From: Actinomycetes bacterium | Lineage (GTDB): Bacteria; Actinomycetota; Acidimicrobiia; Acidimicrobiales; Palsa-688 | Direction of reading: 5' to 3' | Assembly (NCBI GenBank): GCA_021827225.1 | Contig: JAKAXG010000337.1 | Location: 1 to 5,623 of the forward strand | Length of the DNA stretch: 5,623 nucleotides | Shown here: positions 1 through 5,623 of the stretch, one piece after another | How positions within the stretch are numbered: position 1 is the stretch's first letter | Layout of the letters: every line of letters starts with the position of its first letter | Position numbers and translations under genes: made by a program | Notes under the pieces: model-generated | The model's database searches: none | What the model was told of the DNA's origin: nothing | What the model saw: only the letters and a program-made list of their open reading frames with translations

Positions 1-28
1 GCCGCTCGTCGGTGGCGGCGGGCGGTGG

Positions 29-73
29 CGATTGGCGGATTTCTGCCCGCAGAGGGCAGAAATCCGCCAATCG
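29..73. repeat. Perfect 20-bp inverted repeat, 5-nt loop
   Basis: Arm 29-48 is exactly complementary to arm 54-73, around the loop GCAGA at 49-53. The stem is long and uninterrupted, unlike anything else in the window. It lies just ahead of the likely aminotransferase start at 117. No T-run follows on either strand, so it is not a textbook intrinsic terminator, but a T-less terminator of an upstream gene, a 5' leader structure or a mobile palindromic element (REP/MITE-like) are all possible. The loop sequence GCAGA recurs at 56-60, so TCTGC at 42-46 can pair with either copy, allowing a short alternative hairpin (42-46 with 49-53). The structure is directly seen; its role is unknown. Confidence 0.9.
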
Positions 74-116
74 GGGCCGGGGATACGCCCAGCGGGGAGC
101 GGGTAGCGTCCGTGCC

Positions 117-1343
117 GTGGCCCCCGATAGATCCCCTTTCGACCTGAGCCTCGAGCAGCTCCGGCTCCGGAGGAGCGCCAAGTGGCGGGCAGCCGACCCC
201 GACGTGCTGCCCCTGTGGGTGGCCGAGATGGACGTCCTGCCTGCTCCCGCCGTCGTCGAGGTGCTGAAGGAGGCTCTGGACCGGGGCGACACCGGATACT
301 CCTACGGGGGCGAGTACGCCGAGGCCTACGGCGCCTTCGCCGAGGACCGCTGGGGGCCCGGTTCCTTCGACCCGGCCCGCAGCGCCCTGGTCCCCGATGT
401 CATGCTCGGAGCGGTTGAGCTGCTGAAGCTGGTCACCGGGCCCGGCGACGCGGTGGTGGTGACGCCACCCGTGTACCCGCCGTTCTACGCCTTCGCCGAG
501 CACCTGGGCCGGCGGGTGGTGGAGGTCCCGTTGACGGCGGAGCGCCGGCTGGACCTCCCGGCCCTGGCCGACACCTTCGCAACCGTGTCCGCCGTGGGCG
601 GGGCGGCGTTCCTTCTCTGCAACCCGCACAACCCGACCGGCACGGTGCACTCCGCCGACGAGCTGGCCGGGGTGGCGGCGGCGGCCGAGGCCACCGGAGT
701 GCGCGTCGTCGCCGACGAGATCCACGCACCGCTCGTGCTGCGGGGGGCGACCTTCACGCCCTACCTGAGCGTTCCGGACGCCGGCCGGGGATTCGCCCTG
801 GTCTCGGCGTCGAAGGCGTGGAACCTGCCCGGCCTGAAAGCCGCGGTCGCCTTCGCCGGGCCGGAGGCCGCCGGCGACCTGGCCCGGCTCCCCGAGGAGG
901 TGAGCCACGGACCGAGCCATCTCGGCGTCCTGGCCCACACCGCCGCCCTCTGTCACGGCCGGGAATGGCTCGACGACGTCCTCGACGGCCTGGATCGCAA
1001 CCGGGCATTGCTCGCCGATCTGCTGGAGGCCCACCTGCCATCGGTGCGCTGGGTTCCCGGGCAGGGTACCTACCTGGCGTGGCTGGACTGCGCCGATCTG
1101 CCGGGCGTGGCGGCCTACGGCGAAGACGGGCCGGCCCGCGGCGATGCGAGCGCCCGGGTCGGTGCAGCGGCGTGGTTCCTGGACCACGCCCGGGTGCTGC
1201 TCAGCTCCGGGCCGGCGTTCGGCTCCGGGGGCGAGCGCTGCGCCCGGCTCAACTTCGCCACATCGGCCAGCGTGCTCAGCGCGGCGGTGGAGCGGATGGG
1301 CGAAGCGGTCGCCGCCGTCCCCAGCCGGTCACGGCTGCCCTGA
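117..1343 (+). CDS. MalY/PatB-type PLP-dependent aminotransferase (C-S beta-lyase)
   Basis: Fold-type I PLP enzyme of the MalY/PatB group, whose members cleave C-S bonds of cystathionine, cysteine or cysteine conjugates to pyruvate, ammonia and a thiol; the substrate here cannot be told. It is cytoplasmic, with 408 residues from the start chosen (family about 390). Motifs, numbered from the GTG at 117: LPLWVAEMD near 32-40, TPPVYPPFY near 116-124, CNPHNPTG at 168-175, ADEIH at 199-203 with the pyridine-N Asp D200, SASKAWNL with the Schiff-base Lys K233, and RLNFATS with carboxylate-binding Arg R377. The frame is open back to a GTG at 12, but that extension would translate the hairpin and add 35 low-complexity Arg/Gly-rich residues. 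The GTG at 117 leaves seven residues before the family-like [23 protein letters not shown] lies 17 nt upstream, rather far for a ribosome site. The family is very likely, the exact start less so. Confidence 0.9.
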   Translation: MAPDRSPFDLSLEQLRLRRSAKWRAADPDVLPLWVAEMDVLPAPAVVEVLKEALDRGDTGYSYGGEYAEAYGAFAEDRWGPGSFDPARSALVPDVMLGAVELLKLVTGPGDAVVVTPPVYPPFYAFAEHLGRRVVEVPLTAERRLDLPALADTFATVSAVGGAAFLLCNPHNPTGTVHSADELAGVAAAAEATGVRVVADEIHAPLVLRGATFTPYLSVPDAGRGFALVSASKAWNLPGLKAAVAFAGPEAAGDLARLPEEVSHGPSHLGVLAHTAALCHGREWLDDVLDGLDRNRALLADLLEAHLPSVRWVPGQGTYLAWLDCADLPGVAAYGEDGPARGDASARVGAAAWFLDHARVLLSSGPAFGSGGERCARLNFATSASVLSAAVERMGEAVAAVPSRSRLP

Positions 1344-1372
1344 GCGGGGCGGCTTCCGGTTCCGGGGAGCGG

Positions 1373-2512
1373 TCACAGCCCGGCGTAGAGGGCGTCGATG
1401 AGGGCCCGGTTGCGGGTGCTCTGCCACCGGGGGATCACATCGTTCATCACATAGCCGAACGCCACGGACCGGGCCGGGTCGGCAAAGCCGACGGCCCCGC
1501 CAGTACCGAAATGCCCGAACGCCCCGGGGCTGGGGCCGAACCGGCGCCGCGGGGACGTGGGCACGAACCCGAGCCCGAAGGCGGCCGGCTCGCCCAGCAC
1601 CGGGCAGTCACCCTCGGACTGGACGCGCGTGGCCTCTGCGGTCAGAGCCGGGCTCAGGACCCGGCCCGCCTCCAGCATGCCGGCGTAGAAGGCGGCCAGA
1701 CCGGCAGCCGAGCCGTGACCGTTGGTGGAGGGGATCTGGGCCCGGCGCCACTCGGCGGTGTTGACCACCCCCAACGACGAGTAACCGGGCGGGTTGAAAT
1801 AGCCGAGGCGGATCATGGATGCCTCGCCCCTCTCCTCCCCCGTTCCGGGCGGCGGCGCCGCACCGGCCGACCGGCCGGAGGCGAAGTAGACGGTGGCGCA
1901 ACGTCCGAGGTCCCCCTCCGGCACCCCGAAGTGGACGTCGGCGCCCAGCTCGGCGGCGATCCCGGACAGCAGCGTGCCCGGCATCTGGCCGGTGACCCGC
2001 CGGGCGATCTCCCCCACCAGATGGCCGTAGGTGTTGGTGTGGTACACCAACCTGCTGCCCGGCTCGAACCAGGCCGGGGTCGCGGCCAGCGCCGCGGTCA
2101 TGGTCTCCCACGACCAGAGGTCGTCGTCGGTCAGCGGGACGGAGATCGCGGGGACCCCGGCGCGGTGGCTGAGGGCGTGGCGCAGGGTGGCCGAGCGCTT
2201 GCCTCCGGCCCCGAACTCAGGCCACAGCGACAGCACCGGCTCATCCAGGTCGACGAGGCCCCGGTCGACCAGGCGCAACACCAACGAAGCCACCAGCGGC
2301 TTGCCCGCCGAGTAGAAGTCCACCAGCGTGTCCCGCTCCCAAGGCCGTCCCGTCCCGGCGTCAGCCAGCCCGCCCCACAGGTCCACGACCGTCTCGCCGC
2401 CGACCCGGGCGCACACCGACGCCCCGACCTCGCCCCGCCCGGCGAAGTTGGCCTCGAACTCGGCGCGCACCCCCTCCAGCCCGGGGGCGACCCAGCCGTG
2501 GATGTCGACCAT
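1373..2512 (-). CDS. Serine beta-lactamase-like hydrolase / family VIII esterase
   Basis: Penicillin-binding-protein-fold serine hydrolase (COG1680-type, beta-lactamase class C relatives), 379 residues, which is normal for the EstB/family VIII esterase branch. Such enzymes hydrolyse esters or sometimes beta-lactams; the substrate is not predictable here. No signal peptide is present, so it should be cytoplasmic. The nucleophile motif is S-x-x-K as SAGK (S68, K71). The second motif is YHTNTYGHLVGE, with Y157 as the likely general base, like the YH-x-x-T-[YF]-G variant of this branch rather than class C Y-A-N. The third is GHFGTGG around 333-339 in place of KTG, followed by VGFADP and FGYVMN, typical of this branch. 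The ATG at 2512 gives the expected IHGWVAPGLEGVR beginning. GAGG sits only one base upstream of it, so there is no well-spaced ribosome site and a leaderless mRNA is possible. It converges on the aminotransferase (29 bp apart) and diverges from the repeat protein. Confidence 0.9.
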   Translation of the reverse strand: MVDIHGWVAPGLEGVRAEFEANFAGRGEVGASVCARVGGETVVDLWGGLADAGTGRPWERDTLVDFYSAGKPLVASLVLRLVDRGLVDLDEPVLSLWPEFGAGGKRSATLRHALSHRAGVPAISVPLTDDDLWSWETMTAALAATPAWFEPGSRLVYHTNTYGHLVGEIARRVTGQMPGTLLSGIAAELGADVHFGVPEGDLGRCATVYFASGRSAGAAPPPGTGEERGEASMIRLGYFNPPGYSSLGVVNTAEWRRAQIPSTNGHGSAAGLAAFYAGMLEAGRVLSPALTAEATRVQSEGDCPVLGEPAAFGLGFVPTSPRRRFGPSPGAFGHFGTGGAVGFADPARSVAFGYVMNDVIPRWQSTRNRALIDALYAGL

Positions 2513-2612
2513 GCCTCATGCTGGCACAGCAGCCCGGCCCGATCCGGGGCGGTGCGCTGGTGACCAAGGTCCCTCTCCGCCGGTGCGGGTGCCGGTCTAG
2601 GGTCCAATGTCG

Positions 2613-2631
2613 GGGTTGACCGGCTCAACCC
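2613..2631. repeat. Inverted repeat, 7-bp arms, in divergent intergenic region
   Basis: GGGTTGA at 2613-2619 is the exact reverse complement of TCAACCC at 2625-2631, separated by CCGGC. It sits 31 bp before the ATG of the secreted repeat protein. If the TAGGGT at 2598 is a -10 element, the repeat would fall in the 5' leader; otherwise it could be a repressor operator. The symmetry is seen directly; function is inference. Confidence 0.55.
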
Positions 2632-2650
2632 GCAGGTCGGGCGCGGCAGC

Positions 2651-2657
2651 AAAGGGA
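2651..2657 (+). promoter_or_regulatory. Ribosome binding site of the secreted repeat protein
   Basis: AAAGGGA ends 5 nt before the ATG at 2663, a good Shine-Dalgarno match and spacing. With the signal peptide that follows directly, it fixes the start of this gene. Confidence 0.7.
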
Positions 2658-2662
2658 CCAGA

Positions 2663-2749
2663 ATGTCGGTTCGGAACAAGCTTCGGATGCTCATCGGAGC
2701 CACGGCGGCCGCGGTGGCGGTGTCCAGCTTCGCTCCGATGGCGTCTGCC
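2663..2749 (+). other. Sec signal peptide coding segment
   Basis: Codes for residues 1-29: a basic N-region (R4, K6, R8), a hydrophobic core around residues 9-23 rich in Ala and Val, and the A-S-A signal at 27-29 before TTVPPG. No lipobox cysteine is present, so the protein is not predicted to be a lipoprotein. The basic region has no twin-arginine pair. Confidence 0.85.
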
Positions 2750-4573
2750 ACCACGGTACCCCCCGGTTCGAGCGGGACGGTGAGCAACAAGCTGTACGCC
2801 GTCTCCTGCACCGGTTCGGGCACCTGCGTGGCGGTAGGCGCCGCCCAGAGCGGCCCGGCGGGCGAGGAGCGGACCCTGGTGGAGCTGTCGCTCGGCGGAG
2901 GATGGGCCATCATCCCGAGCCCCAACCTGGGCAGCGGCACCAACAGCCTCTACGGAGTGTTCTGCACCGACGCCACGTTCTGCATGGCGGTCGGTTCATC
3001 CGGTAGCGGGTTCACCGACCGGACCCTCGCGGAACGCTGGAACGGTTCGGACTGGGCCATCGTTCCCAGTCCGAACCCCACGAGCGTCGACAGCCTGCAG
3101 AGCGTTTCGTGCACCAGCGCCAGCAGTTGCGTCGCCGTGGGATTCGGCAGCACCGGGTTCCCGATCAAGACCCTGATCGAGTCCTGGGACGGCACCGTCT
3201 GGTCGGTAGTGCCGAGCCCCAACCCCACCACCGGCGACGACGTGCTCAACAGCGTCGCCTGCAGCACCCCCTCGGCGTGCGTGGCGGTGGGCTACTCCTA
3301 CGTCGCCGCGGACGAGCGGGCGCTCATCGAGTCCTGGAACGGCACCGTCTGGTCGGTCGTGCCCGTCCCCGCCCCGAGCGGCGACCTCAGCGACAACCTC
3401 CGCAGCGTCTCGTGCGCCAACCCGACCTCCTGCATGGCCGCGGGCCAGCGCCTGACCGCCGGCGGGTCCGGACTGACGCTGACCGAACTGTGGAACGGTG
3501 CCAACTGGTCTGTGGTGCCGAGCCCGAATCCGGGCACCGCTTACAGCACCCTCCAGGGCGTCTCGTGCCCCACCGCGTCGCGCTGCACGGCCGTCGGCTG
3601 GGCCAACACCGGCGAGCTGCAGCAGACCCTGGCCGAATCCTGGGACGGCGCCTCGTGGTCGGTGGTCGCCAGTCCCAACCCCTACGGCAGCACGACCAAC
3701 AGCCTCTACAGCGTGTCGTGCCGCAGCGGGACAGACTGCGTGGCGGCGGGATACGCCGGAACCGGAGTGACGCTGATCGAGTCATGGAACGGAGTGACGT
3801 GGTCGCTGCAGCCCAGCCCGAACGTCTCCGTGCTGGTGCAACCGGTGGTCGGGATGGCGGCCCTGCCGGCGGGCAACGGGTACTGGCTGACCGACTCCGC
3901 CGGTGACGTCACGGCCTACGGGGCGGCCCGGCTCTACGGATCGCTGGCGGGCCGGGCGCTCCAGGCCCCGGTCACCGGGATCGTGACCACAGCCGATGGG
4001 GGCGGCTACTGGTTGGTCGCGGCCGACGGAGGGGTCTTCGCGTTCGGTGACGCCCGCTTCTACGGCTCCATGGGAGGAACCCGCCTCGACGCCCCCATCG
4101 TGGGGATGGCCCCGGCTCCCGACGGGCGGGGTTACTGGCTGGCCGGGGCGGACGGAGGGGTATTCAGCTTCGGTGACGCCGCCTTCCTGGGCTCGATGGC
4201 CGGGCACCCCCTGGCCCGGCCCGTGGTCGGGATGGCCGTCGACGACGCCACCGGGGGTTACCGGCTGGTTGCCGGCGACGGGGGTGTCTTCTCCTTCGGC
4301 GCACCGTTCTACGGTTCGGCCCCTCCGGTCGTGCTGGACCAGCCGGTACGGGCGATGGCCTCGACACCAGCATCCCGGGGCTACTGGTTGGCCGCCGCTG
4401 ACGGAGGGGTCTTCGCCTACGGTGAAGCCGCCTTCTACGGGTCCATGAGTGGAGGGTTCCTTGCCGCGCCGGTGGTGGGGATGGCGGCCGACCCGGCCAC
4501 CTCCGGGTACTGGCTGGTAGCCGCAGACGGAGGAGTTTTTTCCTTCAACGCCCCCTTCTTCGGGGCGGGCTGA
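2663..4573 (+). CDS. Secreted double-repeat (probable tandem beta-propeller) protein
   Basis: A 636-residue exported protein with no recognisable catalytic motif. Residues 1-29 form a Sec-type signal peptide: R4, K6 and R8, a hydrophobic Ala/Val core, then ASA with predicted cleavage after A29. Residues 43-393 hold seven units of about 50 residues reading roughly SLxSVSC-x5-C-x-AVG, then TLIESWNGxxWSVVPSPNP. Residues 394-636 hold six units of about 42 residues reading PVVGMA, GYWLVAADGGVFSFGDA, FYGSM. All 14 cysteines are the seven C-x5-C pairs; the second half has none. Regular short repeats rich in Trp/Gly/beta-branched residues suggest two fused beta-propellers, a seven-blade then a six-blade one. 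The WNGxxW core recalls Asp-box/BNR repeats. No LPxTG, no C-terminal membrane segment and no cell-wall-binding domain is seen, so it is probably released or held by other contacts. A binding or adhesion role is an inference. It is flanked by a divergent hydrolase gene and a convergent gene 9 bp beyond its stop. Confidence 0.92.
   Translation: MSVRNKLRMLIGATAAAVAVSSFAPMASATTVPPGSSGTVSNKLYAVSCTGSGTCVAVGAAQSGPAGEERTLVELSLGGGWAIIPSPNLGSGTNSLYGVFCTDATFCMAVGSSGSGFTDRTLAERWNGSDWAIVPSPNPTSVDSLQSVSCTSASSCVAVGFGSTGFPIKTLIESWDGTVWSVVPSPNPTTGDDVLNSVACSTPSACVAVGYSYVAADERALIESWNGTVWSVVPVPAPSGDLSDNLRSVSCANPTSCMAAGQRLTAGGSGLTLTELWNGANWSVVPSPNPGTAYSTLQGVSCPTASRCTAVGWANTGELQQTLAESWDGASWSVVASPNPYGSTTNSLYSVSCRSGTDCVAAGYAGTGVTLIESWNGVTWSLQPSPNVSVLVQPVVGMAALPAGNGYWLTDSAGDVTAYGAARLYGSLAGRALQAPVTGIVTTADGGGYWLVAADGGVFAFGDARFYGSMGGTRLDAPIVGMAPAPDGRGYWLAGADGGVFSFGDAAFLGSMAGHPLARPVVGMAVDDATGGYRLVAGDGGVFSFGAPFYGSAPPVVLDQPVRAMASTPASRGYWLAAADGGVFAYGEAAFYGSMSGGFLAAPVVGMAADPATSGYWLVAADGGVFSFNAPFFGAG
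2789..3841 (+). repeat. Seven tandem ~50-residue C-x5-C repeats
   Basis: Units start at residues 43, 95, 144, 194, 245, 296 and 347, with lengths of 47 to 52. The Cys pairs are 49/55, 101/107, 150/156, 200/206, 251/257, 302/308 and 353/359. Each unit then carries an AVG-like strand, a TL-[IV]-E-x-W strand, [ND]G-x-x-W and VVPSPNP. The first unit is degenerate (LSLGGGW for ESWNGxxW). Units three and four are nearly identical at DNA level across 3176-3207 and 3326-3357 (31 of 32 bases, offset exactly 150 bp). Seven units is the usual count for a closed propeller, and one disulfide per blade is predicted. Confidence 0.9.
3842..4570 (+). repeat. Six tandem ~42-residue GYWLVAADGG repeats
   Basis: Units start at residues 394, 436, 478, 520, 561 and 603. 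Four of the first five are exactly 42 residues and the fourth is 41. The sixth stops after 34, within the FYGSM strand (PFFGAG). The unit pattern is P-[VI]-V-G-M-A, a turn, GYWLVAADGGVF-[SA]-FGDA, then FYGSM-x-G-x3-L. The first unit is the most diverged (TDSAGDVTAYG for AADGGVFSFG). No cysteine occurs. The period and strand-turn pattern suggest beta-propeller blades or a related beta-repeat; the fold is inferred. Confidence 0.9.
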
Positions 4574-4582
4574 CCGGAGCCG

Positions 4583-5623
4583 TCAGAAGCCGAGAACCAC
4601 CCGGTGGGTGCCCGCCGGGAGACGCACACTCCAGCCCCCGGCCGGGTCCGCCGTGGCGGCCAGGCTTCCGGGGGAACCGTCGACGGTCAGGCTCACCGGC
4701 CGGGCCGTCACAACGGCGTACACCGCGGCCTCCGAGTAATAAGCCAGATCCATGGTCGCCGGTCCGGTGGCGGCCGACGACAGCTCCCCGGTGAAGCGGG
4801 TCAGGCCGGGACCGGCAGGAGCGCCCCCCGACCATTGCACCGAGTGCTGACCGGCGGGCACGATGGCCACCCCGGAGGCGGTCGGCCACGGCACACCGTC
4901 GATGCGGACACGGGAATCCGGCACGCCGGCGGGGGCGTGAACCGTGACGGTCCAGGGGGTGATTATCCCGGTGTAGGTCGTCTGCACGGACCCGGCCAGG
5001 GCCGCGGTGAGCGTGGCCAGATCAGCGGGGCTGACGGTCCCCAGCGCGTACACCCCCACCCGGCCGGAGTAGGCGGCGGCCGTGGCCGCGGCCAGGTCCA
5101 GCTCCCCTCCGGTCATCTTGGAGGTGGGGCGGGCACCCGGGCGATCCACCACGTTGAGATCGATCAGTCCCATGCCGGGCGGGGTGAGGGCCTCGAGCTC
5201 AGCCGTGATTCGGGTGTAGCGCAGCGGCCCATCGGTCCATGTGGTGAAAGGGTCCTCGATCTCGAGGGTCGCCCCTCCCTGGCGGGCCACCGCAGCCAAC
5301 GCGGTGACGTCGCTCCCCACGCCGGCCGCTTCGGTCGGATCCAGGAGGCTGTCGACGACCGTCAGTTCGAACGCCATGTTCCGGGCGCCGGGCAGGCCGT
5401 TGAGCTGGGACAGCATCTGCCGGTTCAACTCGGTCACGAGCTGGGTACGGAACTGCATGAACGCCGCCATGTTGGTCTTCGGGTTCTTCCCGAACAGGGC
5501 CAGGGCCCCCGCGCTGAAGGGGGTGAAGGTGCCCGGGTCGGTGGGGGGCTGGAAGTACATCTCGGCGACGTTGACGCCGTCCCACGGGTTGTTCAGCAGG
5601 ACCTGGTCCCACTGCTGCCAGGC
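4583..5623 (-). CDS. Partial envelope-type protein with C-terminal PEGA-like modules
   Basis: The 3' end of a longer gene. The frame is open to the window edge, giving 346 visible residues; an ATG at 5560 exists, but the 21 codons before it read as ordinary protein (WQQWDQVLLNNPWDGVNVAE) and lack a good ribosome site just before that ATG. Residues about 1-210 of the visible part are mixed alpha/beta: DGVNVAEMYF near 15-24, an Asn/Gln-rich amphipathic helix near 60-75, and GLIDLNVVDR then TSKMTGGELDL near 152-177. The DGVNVAEMYF and LIDLNVV strands recall barrel strands of glycoside-hydrolase-like proteins, but I cannot name a family or catalytic residues. The C-terminus has two PEGA-like beta modules (VRIDGVPW to VPAGQHSVQW, and LTVDGSPG to LPAGTHRVVL). 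It ends on LGF with no anchor. Its stop is 9 bp from the stop of the convergent repeat-protein gene. It is probably extracytoplasmic; the signal region is outside the window. Confidence 0.85.
   Translation of the reverse strand, partial: AWQQWDQVLLNNPWDGVNVAEMYFQPPTDPGTFTPFSAGALALFGKNPKTNMAAFMQFRTQLVTELNRQMLSQLNGLPGARNMAFELTVVDSLLDPTEAAGVGSDVTALAAVARQGGATLEIEDPFTTWTDGPLRYTRITAELEALTPPGMGLIDLNVVDRPGARPTSKMTGGELDLAAATAAAYSGRVGVYALGTVSPADLATLTAALAGSVQTTYTGIITPWTVTVHAPAGVPDSRVRIDGVPWPTASGVAIVPAGQHSVQWSGGAPAGPGLTRFTGELSSAATGPATMDLAYYSEAAVYAVVTARPVSLTVDGSPGSLAATADPAGGWSVRLPAGTHRVVLGF
4586..4705 (-). other. PEGA-like module 2 at the C-terminus
   Basis: Codes for ARPVSLTVDGSPGSL, then GGWSVRLPAGTHRVVLGF. 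It repeats the LTVDG-x-P ... LPAG-x-H-x-V pattern of the preceding module and ends the protein directly. The two modules are separated by about 40 residues that include LTRFTGELSS and MDLAYYSEAAVYAVV. Confidence 0.5.
4826..4957 (-). other. PEGA-like module 1 in the partial CDS
   Basis: Codes for PWTVTVHAPAG, then RVRIDGVPWP and ending VAIVPAGQHSVQWS. The order V-x-IDG-x-P followed by a strand and PAG-x-H-x-V is that of PEGA-type beta modules, which occur in bacterial surface proteins. The assignment is by eye only. Confidence 0.5.

Larger units (their letters stand above)
2513..2662. promoter_or_regulatory. Divergent intergenic region with presumed back-to-back promoters
   Basis: These 150 bp separate two genes transcribed away from each other, so both promoters should lie here. 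On the + strand, TAGGGT at 2598-2603 fits the loose actinobacterial -10 pattern TAnnnT, but no good -35 stands 17 bp upstream. TTGACC at 2616-2621 resembles a -35 but has no matching -10 in GC-rich sequence. No convincing minus-strand promoter was found. The placement is inferred from gene orientation, not from a consensus match. Confidence 0.4.

Noticed and set aside
1..116. Possible end of an upstream gene on either strand
   Set aside because: All three + frames are open for some distance, but none shows a recognisable protein, and the palindrome occupies much of the stretch. Too short to support a call.
1334..1353. Short stem (7 bp with one G-U, 6-nt loop) over the aminotransferase stop codon as a terminator
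   Set aside because: No T-run follows on either strand and such stems are common by chance in GC-rich DNA.
818..2563. Long + strand open frame of 581 codons overlapping two genes
   Set aside because: It runs through the aminotransferase 3' half and antisense to the hydrolase, which both have clear catalytic motifs. Its translation is Arg/Pro/Gly-rich low complexity, as expected of a shadow frame in GC-rich DNA.
2131..2943. Minus-strand open frame of 270 codons across the divergent intergenic region
   Set aside because: It overlaps the hydrolase in another frame and the 5' part of the repeat protein on the opposite strand, and shows no family motif. Its regular segments are only the reverse reading of the repeat DNA.
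4536..4541. Run of six T in the repeat gene as terminator tail or frameshift site
   Set aside because: It precedes rather than follows the nearby stem on the + strand and reads as A on the minus strand. The coding frame stays consistent with the repeat pattern on both sides.
2789..4570. DNA repeats as a CRISPR-like array
   Set aside because: The periodicity is protein-level with diverged codons, there are no identical short repeats with unique spacers, and the frame is a continuous signal-peptide-bearing gene.

Overview
The window is GC-rich throughout, with strongly G/C-biased third codon positions, and looks like chromosomal DNA of a high-GC actinobacterium. The secreted protein in the middle carries two repeat types (a Cys-paired unit ending in W..VPSPNP, and a GYWLVAADGGVFSFGDA unit) that I associate from memory with Acidimicrobiia and other poorly cultured Actinobacteria. 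That placement is an inference.

Layout: four protein genes alternate strand (+, -, +, -), so each is probably its own transcription unit and no operon is visible. (1) Bases 1-116 hold no convincing gene but contain a perfect 20-bp inverted repeat. (2) 117-1343 (+) encodes a PLP-dependent MalY/PatB-type aminotransferase/cystathionine beta-lyase. (3) 1373-2512 (-) encodes a cytoplasmic serine beta-lactamase-like hydrolase (family VIII esterase type). It converges on gene 2 with 29 bp between them. (4) A 150-bp divergent intergenic region (2513-2662) holds a small hairpin and a good Shine-Dalgarno site for the next gene. (5) 2663-4573 (+) encodes a 636-residue secreted protein made almost entirely of repeats: a signal peptide, seven units of about 50 residues each with a C-x5-C pair, then six units of about 42 residues with no cysteine. 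(6) 4583-5623 (-) is the 3' part of a larger gene whose start lies outside the window. It ends in two PEGA-like beta modules after a region of unidentified, possibly carbohydrate-active, fold.

The first two genes are metabolic or hydrolytic enzymes. The last two look like cell-envelope or extracellular proteins and end only 9 bp apart. I see no shared pathway among the four, and no mobile element, CRISPR array, tRNA/rRNA or phage gene. The most distinctive items are the double-repeat secreted protein, whose 14 cysteines all fall in seven C-x5-C pairs, and the near-perfect inverted repeat ahead of the aminotransferase. I do not see clear evidence for a new multi-gene system.
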